The position numbers were made by a program, and so were the translations under genes. Below, one piece after another: positions 56,899 to 64,000 of a stretch of DNA of 64,000 nt. Where the stretch lies: positions 62,001 through 126,000 of the forward strand of contig JAESUZ010001712.1 in NCBI GenBank assembly GCA_017311185.1. Reading direction: 5' to 3'. Source of the stretch: Proteles cristata cristata (lineage: Eukaryota; Chordata; Mammalia; Carnivora; Hyaenidae). Numbering within the stretch: position 1 is the first letter of the stretch; each line of letters opens with the position of its first letter. Under the pieces are notes generated by a model. The model was not told where the DNA came from. It searched no databases and saw nothing but the letters and a program-made list of their open reading frames with translations.

Positions 56899-57027
56899 TG
56901 TTGCTTGTTTTTTAACCTAATATATTACAACTATCTCTCCATGTTAATCAATACTATTCAAGAAGATCATCTTTAATGGCTACAAGATATGTCACTTTGT
57001 GGAAAGGTGCTTTAGATTATTTAAGTC

Positions 57028-57107
57028 AGTGGTTCTCACTCTAGCCGCACATTATAATCACTTGGAAAGCTTATAAAATACAGATGACCAAGACTTACTT
57101 CATGAGA
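57028..57107 (+). mobile_element. MER5-type DNA transposon, left part
   Basis: 'agtggttctcactctagccg', 'cacattataatcacttggaa' and 'agcttataaaatacagatga' follow the MER5A/B start. It continues after the SINE at 57350. Confidence 0.75.
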
Positions 57108-57118
57108 TTTTATCTATC

Positions 57119-57157
<39 letters not shown>

Positions 57158-57344
57158 ATCTATCTATTTATCTATTATGAGAGAGAGGCAGAGGGATAGA
57201 AAGAGAATCCCAAGCAGGCTCCACATTCCACTTGTAGCCTGGCATAGGGTTCAACACAGGTCTCGATCCCATGACCCTGGAATCATGACCTGACCCAAAA
57301 TCAAGAGTCAGGTGCTCAACCAACTCAGCCCCCCTCCCCACCCC
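57108..57344 (-). mobile_element. SINEC_Fc-type SINE, antisense, with (TCTA)n tail
   Basis: Its tail is a (TCTA)n microsatellite (57110-57176), then 'agagaatcccaagcaggctc', 'ggaatcatgacctgacccaa' and a C-rich head. It splits a MER5-type element, with 'tgagatttta' on the left and 'tgagatttga' at about 57359 on the right as a likely target duplication. Confidence 0.85.
57110..57176. repeat. (TCTA)n microsatellite
   Basis: Largely pure TCTA units with a TCAT interruption; a likely length-polymorphic tetranucleotide locus. Confidence 0.95.
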
Positions 57345-57349
57345 ACCCC
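57329..57349. repeat. C-rich tract (G4 on minus strand / i-motif candidate)
   Basis: Runs of C6, C4, C4 and C4 separated by single T or A bases. Confidence 0.9.
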
Positions 57350-57425
57350 GGTGACCCTTGAGATTTGATTCCATCATTCTGGAGAGGGATTGCAAATCAG
57401 TAGGTTTTTAAAGCTTCACAGGATT
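57350..57425 (+). mobile_element. MER5-type DNA transposon, right part
   Basis: 'cttgagatttgattccatca' and 'atcagtaggtttttaaagct' continue the element interrupted at 57107 (tctgattcagtaggtct type words). Confidence 0.55.
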
Positions 57426-57513
57426 TAAAAAATAATTACATGTAATTCTGAAAAAAAATTAACTTCTGAAAGATTTTGTAACAAACCCCTGTAATTATAT
57501 ATCTAGGTCTGAG

Positions 57514-57646
57514 TGTGATGACCATATACTTTATCATCCCAACCAGGACTTCTGATAGCGAGTGGGGTGCCATTATTCACTGCACTAGGACAGCAGGTGT
57601 ATAAGCCAGGCGTGTCTGGCGAATTGGGTCATATATGGTTACACTA
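57514..57646. mobile_element. short palindromic DNA-transposon-like element
   Basis: Left 'gtgatgaccatatacttta' and right 'catatatggttacac' form a terminal inverted repeat. Interior 'taggacagcaggtgtataag' and 'ccaggcgtgtctggcgaatt' recall a common mammalian short element (tgaccatac…cccgggac…gtatggtcac). Name not certain. Confidence 0.5.
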
Positions 57647-57781
57647 TTCAAAATATATACAAACTTTTAAGACATATGGTAGTTATTATGTAAATGCCAT
57701 CAAAAACACCATGTTAATCGCATCAAGAGTTTTTTTTTTAAGTATCTATATCCTGAAACCCACAAAGATATTGAAAAGTAT

Positions 57782-57807
57782 TCATTCATTTAAAAAATGT
57801 TTATTGA
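57782..57807 (-). mobile_element. L2 LINE end, left part (split by a SINE)
   Basis: 'tcattcatttaaaaaatgtt' and 'tattgag' match the antisense L2 terminus; continues at 58015. Confidence 0.55.
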
Positions 57808-58014
57808 GGAGTGCCTTGGTGGGTCAGTCAGTTAAGCATCTGACTTCGGCTCAGGTCATGATCTCATGGCTCTGGAGTTCAAACCCATGTCAGGTTCTGC
57901 GCTGACAGCTCAGAGCCTGGAGCCTGCTTCAGATTCAGTGTCTCCCTCTCTCTCTGCTCCCCCCAACCCCTGCTTGTGCTCTGTCTCACTTTCCTTCAAA
58001 AATGAATAAACATT
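57808..58014 (+). mobile_element. SINEC_Fc-type SINE inserted in an L2 end
   Basis: Head 'gagtgccttggtgggtcagt', 'ggctcaggtcatgatctcat', CT block and 'aatgaataaacattaaaa'. Duplication 'aaaaatgtttattgag' versus 'aaaaatgtttatcgaa'. Confidence 0.93.
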
Positions 58015-58085
58015 AAAAAAAATGTTTATCGAATAACTACTATATGCAGCTTACGCTAGACAGGGGATAGCTGTTAGAAGCAAGC
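58015..58085 (-). mobile_element. L2 LINE end, right part (split by a SINE)
   Basis: 'tcgaataactactatatgca' and 'gacaggggatagctgttaga' continue the antisense L2 terminus. Confidence 0.5.
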
Positions 58086-58144
58086 AGTACATAGTTTCCA
58101 TTTCATAAGTCTATCAGTAATTATATTTACTCTTCATAAATTTG

Positions 58145-58649
58145 TTAGGCAAAAAGCTATCTGTTTTAATTTGTATTTATTTGATCGCTAGTAAAATTAA
58201 ATATATTGTTTATGACATTTGTATTTCTTCTTTTGTAAATTGTCCATTAACAACATCTTTGTTCAATTTACTATCATATACGTTTCAAGTATTTTTCCAG
58301 TTTACTATTTGATGTTGAAATTCGATTATGGCAGGTTTCAATAGATTAAAATTTTGTGTGGGCATACATGTCCATATTTTCTTTAATAATTTCTGACTTT
58401 GGAACCAAAATTCATCTTTAATTCATAATTAACAAATCTGGCATTGAATGACATCAGGATCTTATATTAATGATTCCAAGCAATTAAAAACCCGATAGCA
58501 TTTATTTGAAAAAGAATGACTTCCCTTGCTGATGTGAACTGTCATCATAAACCTGCTGTAAGATCCCATATATATGCAGCTCTGTTACAGGGGTTTCTAT
58601 TGTGCTCTTTTTTTCTGTCTGTTCTCACAGGATCTCACCATCTTAAACA
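58145..58649 (-). mobile_element. L1 LINE ORF2 3' region, antisense, left of Tigger1
   Basis: 'tttaatttgtatttatttga', 'tgacatttgtatttcttctt' and 'ttttgtaaattgtccattaa' match antisense L1 ORF2 near its 3' end. The same orientation resumes beyond the Tigger1 copy. Confidence 0.7.
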
Positions 58650-61078
58650 CGAACATACCTCATTTCACTGTGCTTCACATTATTGCAGAAATTGTGCTTT
58701 TTACAAAATTAAGGTTTTTGGCAACACTGAGTCCATCAAGTCTACTAGCTCCATTTTTCCAACAGCATTTGCTCATTTCTTATGCCTGTTACACTTTGGT
58801 AATTCTCACAACATTTCATATTTTTCATTCTTATTATATCTGCGATGGTGACCTGTGATCAATGAACTTTCAGATTACATTGTAATTGTTTTGGGGCATT
58901 ACAAGCAGCACCCTTATAAGATGGCAAATTTAATCAGTAAATTTGTGTGTGTTCTGATTGCCTCCCCAATTGGCCCTTCGCCCACCTCCCTCCCTCTCCT
59001 TGGGCCTCCCTATTCCCTGAGACACAACAATATTGAAAATAGGCCAATTAATAACCCTACAATGGCTGAAAGTGTTCAAGTGAAAGGAAGAGCCACACAT
59101 GTCTCACTTTAAGTCAAAAGCTAGAAATGTTTATACTTAGTGAGGAAGGCATGTCAAAAACCAAGACAGGGCAAAAGCTAGGCCTCTTGCACCAGACACC
59201 TAACCAAGTCGGGAATGTAAAGGAAAAGTTCTTGAAGGAAATTAAAAGTGCTATTCCAGTGAACACACAAATGATATGAAGGTAAAACAGCCTCGTTGCC
59301 AATATAGAGAAAATTTCAGTGATCTGGATAGATCAAACCAGCCACAACATCCCTTTAAGCCAAAGTCTAATCCAGAGCAAGGCTCTAACTTCTCAACTCT
59401 GTGAAGGCTGAGAGGTATGGAAGCTCTGGAAGAAAAGTTTGAAGCTAGCAGAGATCAGTTCATGAGGTTTAAGGAGAAGCCATTTCCATAACATCAAAGT
59501 GCAGGGTGAAGCAGCAAGTGCTGATGGAGACACTGCAGCAAGTTATCCAGAAGGTGCAGCTAAGTTCATTAGTGAAAGGGCCTGCACTCGTCAACAGATA
59601 TTCAATGTAGAAGAAGCCGCCATATATCGGAAGAAAATGCCATCCAGTTCTTTCAAAGCTAGAGAGGTCAGTGCCTGGCTTCAAAGCTTCATAGCACAGG
59701 CTGAATCTCCATTGAGGGGCTAATGCAGCTGGTGACTTTAAGTTGAAGCCAATGCTCATTTACTATCTTCCAAATCTTAAGGCCTTCAAGAATTATGTAA
59801 AATCTACTCTCGGCCAGGGCTCTGCAAATGGAGCAACAAAGCCTGGCTGACAGCACCACTGTTTACAACATGGTTTACTGATTATTTTAAGCCCACCGTT
59901 GTGACCTACAGCTCAGGAAAAAAAAAAAAAGATTGCTTTCAAAATACTAGTGCTCTCTGACAGCGCACCGGGTCACCGAAGAGCTCTGAAGGAGATGTAC
60001 AATACGATTCATGTTTTTATGCCTATGAACACCCATTCTTCAACCTACAGACCAAGGAGTAATTTTGACTTTCAAGCCTTATTATTTAAGAAATACATTC
60101 TGTTAGGCTGTAGCTGGTATAGATAATAGTTCCTCGGATGGATCTGGGCAAGATAAATAGAAAACCTTCTGGGAAGGATTTAGCATTCTAGATGCCATTA
60201 AGGACATTTGTGATTTGTGGGAAAAGGTAAAAATATCAACATTAACCGGAGTTTGGAAGAAGTTGAGTCCAACCTTTGTGGACGACCTGGAGGGGTTCAG
60301 GATGTCAATGGAGAAAGTAACTATAAACGTGGTGGCAGTAACAAAGAACTAGAATTAGCTAGTAGTGGAGCCTGATGATGTGACTGAATCGCTGCAATCT
60401 CATGAGAAAACTTGAGCAAAAGGAGAGTCGCTTCTTATGAATGAGCAAAGACAGTGGTTACTTGAGATGGAATCTACTCCTGGTGAATCTCTTCCTACTG
60501 TGAAGATTGTTGAATTGACGATAAAAGACTTAAAATATTACATAAACGTAAATAAAATAAAAGAAAATATTACATAAACTTAATTGATAAAATAATGGTG
60601 GAGTTTGAGAGGACTGACTCCAATTTTGAAGGAAGTTCACCTGTGGGTAAAAGGCTACCAAACACTGCATGCTACAGAGAAGTCCATCTGTGAAATGAAG
60701 AGTCCAAGGGGCAAATTTCAGTGTTGTCTTATTTTAAGAAATTGCCACAGACACTCCTCTCACCCTGATCTTCAGTAACCATCACCCTGATCAGTCAGCA
60801 GTCACCCACACAAAGACCAGACCCTCCACCACCCAAAAGATTAGGACTCTGAAAACTCAGGTGATGATTGATATTTTTTAGGAATAAAGTATTAAATTAA
60901 TACACATACGTTATTTTAGACATAACGTTATTGCACACTTAACGGATTACAGTGTAGTGTAGACATAATTTTTATATGCACTAGGAAACAAAATAATTCA
61001 TTTGGCTTGCTTTGCTGCAATATTCACCTTATCGTGATCGTCTGGAATCAAAACTACAAGACCTCTAAGATATGCCTG
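58650..61078 (+). mobile_element. Tigger1 DNA transposon (pogo/Tc1-mariner), near full length, decayed
   Basis: Length 2,429 bases, close to the roughly 2.4 kb of intact Tigger1. The left end 'cgaacatacctcatttcact' mirrors the right end 'gacctctaagatatgcctg', which is followed by TA, the known target dinucleotide. The transposase (CENP-B/pogo-like helix-turn-helix, then DDE region) reads on the plus strand. Its start codon region is at about 59062, but that frame stops within 17 codons. Matching frames resume further on, for example about 59093-59275. Many stops and frameshifts make it a fossil. Landmarks near the right end include 'tattttaagaaattgccaca' and 'accctgatcagtcagcagtc'. Confidence 0.96.
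59062..60730 (+). pseudogene. degenerate Tigger1 transposase
   Basis: Remnant of the transposase gene inside the Tigger1 copy. Short stretches keep the expected reading, such as the N-terminal DNA-binding part (about 59093-59275) and a 74-codon frame at 59499-59723. Frameshifts and stops break it, including an A13 run at 59919-59931. No functional protein can be made. The right limit is approximate. Confidence 0.85.
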
Positions 61079-61660
61079 TATTTGGTAATGGGCTATGTTT
61101 TAGTATCTGACTATGCAGGTCCTTCCACCATATTCCTATTTGAAAATATTTTATTGGCTAGTCTTCCCTGTTCAATTCTTCCAGTTAAATTTTAGAGTAT
61201 TTTCCCCCCAAACATCCATTGATTTGATGGGACTGTTTATGTAAATTTAGGGAGGATTAACAACTTTACAAGATTGATATTTATCCAGGAACTTGTTATG
61301 TCTCTCTAATCACTCAAATATTCTTGTATGTTCTATATTTTTCTAATTTTGTATGATTAAGAAAAATAGATTCTATATATTCCTTGTTTTGTGTATTTCT
61401 TTGTTTGATTTGCTGTGTGTGTGTGTTTGTGTATGTATGAGCATGTGCAAAAGGGATTCTTTTTTACCCATTTATATATCTTCAATAGTTGTTTTATCCT
61501 ACAACCATTTATATATCCTTTAATAGTTGATTTTTCCCAGCTCTATTTAACAGCATACTACCATTTTTTATCAGATATCAACATACACCAAAACTTGCAT
61601 AAACATATCCCTCTAATTTTACTTTCCTGTGTTTGCTCTAAAAATATTGGATAGCAATGG
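61079..61660 (-). mobile_element. L1 LINE ORF2 region, antisense, right of Tigger1
   Basis: 'atgtaaatttagggaggatt', 'caactttacaagattgatat' and 'aacttgttatgtctctctaa' match the antisense L1 ORF2 motif (gaattgacatctttacaatattgag … ggtatgtctctcc). Together with 58145-58649 it suggests one older L1 split by Tigger1. Confidence 0.7.
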
Positions 61661-61694
61661 TGTGGCTCACTCCAGGCCCAGCCTGTGATAATTT

Positions 61695-61960
61695 GCACTG
61701 TCCATTCTTTCATTCACAAGACGTCATTGAGACTCTTCTAGGGCTGCACCCTGAGCTAGGCATCAGAATATGATGATAGCAAGGGTTATGATATACGAGG
61801 GTTATGAACAAAGAACACAAAGAAGATCTCATTTAGTTTAGGATCCCAGTGAGACATGGCTTTCCTGAAAAAAGTGGTATTTAAGCTGAAGCTTGGAGAG
61901 TGCTGGGAAACACAAGAAGGCTGATTTGGGGGTGAGGAGAGATTCTAAGTTTCCATTTTG
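61695..61960 (-). mobile_element. L2 LINE 3' region, antisense
   Basis: 'ttctttcattcacaagacgt', 'gggctgcaccctgagctagg', 'aagtggtatttaagctgaag' and 'cttggagagtgctggg' follow antisense L2 order. Confidence 0.7.
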
Positions 61961-62984
61961 AAGGTTTGGAAGTTGAAGTACCTGTATCTACCTAAGTAGA
62001 TATATCAAGTAGATCATTGATAGATGAGAGGGAATTCATGAGAGGGTTAAGTTGAGAATATAAATTTAGGAGTCACCAACTCATAGATAGTGATTGAAAT
62101 TATGTAAGTGAATAAACTGCCTTAAAGTGAGTGAAGATAAGTGTTAAAAGGCCTGGATCCTAGGTAATTTCAATATGTAGCCATCAGGCTCAAGTTGGGC
62201 TAAAGGGGAAAGAAACTGTCCTAATGAGGCTTAAATATTTAATGGTATTTGAGAACATGAACAGGAAAGGAGGTAAAGGCTTATTGACTTTAATTAAGTG
62301 ATCTTTACTCACTATAAAAATCCTGACCATTTTATTACATTTCTAAAAGTATTCTAATGAAAAGAACAATTTCCTTGCAATTTCTCAACATACTGATTTA
62401 ATTCACCTTTGTTAAACAGAATTTCCCAGTCCCAAATGGCTAAAGACTCTTATTACATTGGATGTAACTTCCCTTTGAGGCTGAGTTAACTGCTCAGAGG
62501 CCTTTGCACCAAGTGAGGGTCCTTCTTCATGAGAAGTTGCCTTCTATCTGTCACAGTCCTCTCCTCCTGAGGGAGGGCGAGAATGGATATGCTTCCCCAG
62601 AGTCACCGTCCCCTGCAGAATTTAGGAACACGCCCGTATCAGCCACCTGGAACCAAGCAGGCTCTTCATTTTAAGTAAAAAAAAGCACATGCCTGGAGTT
62701 CAGGGACATAATGGGCCATGATATGGAAATTCTTGTTTAGCGCAATTTGTTAGATTGAGGCAAAGTAATTTGCAAAGGCATTGGTGGGAAGTAAATGATA
62801 TTAAAATCAAACTAGTAGAAAAAGATTCATGGCACACTCTGAGATACAGGCCTGCTCACAGCCCCCTTCCCCGCCCCCTCCATGTCATGAGCCTCCCTAT
62901 GACAGCTAACACACAGAGGGACAAGGAGAGGTGGTGACTATCATGGCAGCTCTGAACCACCCATTGCAATGATTGCAGTTCTGG
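61961..62984. other. diverged noncoding DNA, no firm feature
   Basis: 61961-62170 resembles old LINE-derived sequence ('tatagatagtgattgaaatt'). Beyond that no repeat or gene is recognised. 62870-62880 is C-rich. Confidence 0.35.
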
Positions 62985-63185
62985 CGTTCATTTGATCCTT
63001 CACTTATTTAACAACTAATGACTGGGTGGCTACGGCATGCCAGGCAATGCCCTGGGCACTGAGGGTACAGCAGCAGGGAATTGTGTACAGAGCTTATACT
63101 CCAGGGGTAGAGAGACAATGAATAAGAAACAAAGGATACTTCATACTATCAAGTGATGGGATTGTGATGACTAAGGGACACATCA
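62985..63185 (-). mobile_element. L2 LINE 3' end, antisense
   Basis: 'atttgatccttcacttattt', 'ggcatgccaggcaatgccct', 'gggcactgagggtacagcag' and 'cttatactccaggggtagag' match the antisense L2 3' end clearly. Confidence 0.85.
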
Positions 63186-63299
63186 GTTTGGGGTGAACAA
63201 GCATCACAAACATGCGATTAGAGAATCTACTTGATCGAAGCATTTACCAAAAGAAGATGGTATTTTAGTTTAGATGGAGTCCCACCACAGAGTACATCT

Positions 63300-63640
63300 T
63301 AGTCTGTCCAGGATGCTAAAACAGAAGTATCATGGACTGAGTGGCTTATGAATGACAGAAATTTCCTTCTCACAGTTGTGGAGGAAGTCAGAGGTCAGGG
63401 TGCTGGCACGGTTGAGGTCTGGTGACAGCCCTCGTCCTGGTTCACAGACGACTCTCTTCTTGCTCTGTTCTCATGTGGCACGAGAGCATGGGAGCTTGCT
63501 GTGGTCTCTCTTATATGGAGAATAATTCCATTTATGAGAGTTCCACCCTCAAGACCTCACGGCTTCCCAAAGGTCTTACCGCCCAATACTATCACCTATA
63601 GAGTTGGGATTTAAACCTATGAACTTGGAGTCTACAGTAG
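63300..63640 (-). mobile_element. MaLR (MST/MLT1-type) LTR, antisense
   Basis: 'tagtctgtccaggatgctaa', 'ggactgagtggcttatgaat', 'ttctcacagttgtggaggaa', 'gtcagaggtcagggtgctgg', 'ggttcacagacgactctctt' and 'gggatttaaacctatgaact' give the antisense MaLR LTR order. No internal region adjoins, so it reads as a solo LTR. Confidence 0.92.
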
Positions 63641-63745
63641 AGTAGGTCTGAATTCCAGCCTGAGCACTGGCCAGACAGCTGATCTTGGACAAATTGCTTC
63701 AAATCTTCGAGCTTGCTGAAGCTTTTCCGTTCTCTGGGATTTAGC
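63625..63745 (+). mobile_element. MIR-like SINE fragment, sense
   Basis: 'gtaggtctgaattccagcct', 'agacagctgatcttggacaa' and 'attgcttcaaatcttcgagc' resemble the MIR core (agctgtgtgaccttgggcaagtt). Confidence 0.5.
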
Positions 63746-64000
63746 CTCTTTGTGAATGTAGAATGTAAAATGTAGAGCTGGAGCCCCTGATGTGATGGTC
63801 AGCTGGACCTCACCAAGTTTCTAGTATGGCCTACTAACCTATCTCTCTCCACTTCCTTCCCCACAAGAAAGGCTTAATGTATCGCAACAATTTGGGTTTA
63901 GAGATGGGTGATGCTCTGCCTAAGAGCTCTCTGTCACAGCACACCTTCCTCATTTCTAAAATTACAATCGCAGACACATAACAACTTGTTTTCATGAGAA
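63746..64000. other. unique noncoding DNA, no feature recognised
   Basis: Nothing recognised to the end of the window. Confidence 0.35.

Noticed and set aside
59499..59723. Intact transposase gene
   Set aside because: Only a 74-codon remnant remains open; the rest of the Tigger1 frame has stops and frameshifts.

Overview
This window looks like noncoding nuclear DNA from a carnivoran mammal, most likely a cat-family (felid) species. The main evidence is about 34 copies of a tRNA-Lys-derived SINE with a CT-rich middle and an AATAAA/poly-A tail, the layout known as SINEC_Fc. Several copies are almost undamaged. The rest of the repeat content is typical of placental mammals: MIR, L2, L1 3' ends, MLT1/MaLR LTRs, MER5-type hAT elements, and one nearly full-length Tigger1 DNA transposon. 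Repeat family names come from recalled consensus sequences, not from a search.

I find no protein-coding gene. Every open frame is short (139 residues or fewer), none resembles a known protein, and many are simply translated SINE or microsatellite DNA. No rRNA, working tRNA, CpG island or clear promoter was seen. The window could be a gene desert or a long intron; the sequence alone does not tell which.

Layout. 1-12 kb: unique AT-rich DNA with L2, MIR and MLT1 fragments, six SINEs, and several microsatellites, including a perfect 21-bp-arm inverted repeat near 11.65 kb. 12-16.4 kb: largely repeat-free. 16.4-29 kb: scattered SINEs, an MLT1 LTR split by a SINE, an old DNA transposon at 19.9 kb, an L1 3' end and a possible solo LTR at 25.1-26.3 kb, and a G-rich quadruplex candidate at 27.26 kb. 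29.3-31.1 kb: repeat-free sequence rich in homeodomain/POU-like words, holding a diverged 127-bp-period tandem duplication; this is the best candidate for conserved regulatory DNA. 31.1-40.6 kb: L2, L1, MIR, MER5A and MLT1 fragments. 40.6-58 kb: SINE-dense, with head-to-tail and inverted clusters, a chimeric SINE, a SINE that appears to carry a 3' transduced segment, and a local 130-bp direct duplication 788 bp apart at 45.5/46.3 kb. 58.1-61.7 kb: an antisense L1 interrupted by Tigger1. 61.7-64 kb: L2, MIR and an antisense MaLR LTR.

No previously undescribed multi-gene system is visible. The points most worth following up are the local duplications, the unusual SINE structures and the candidate conserved noncoding blocks.
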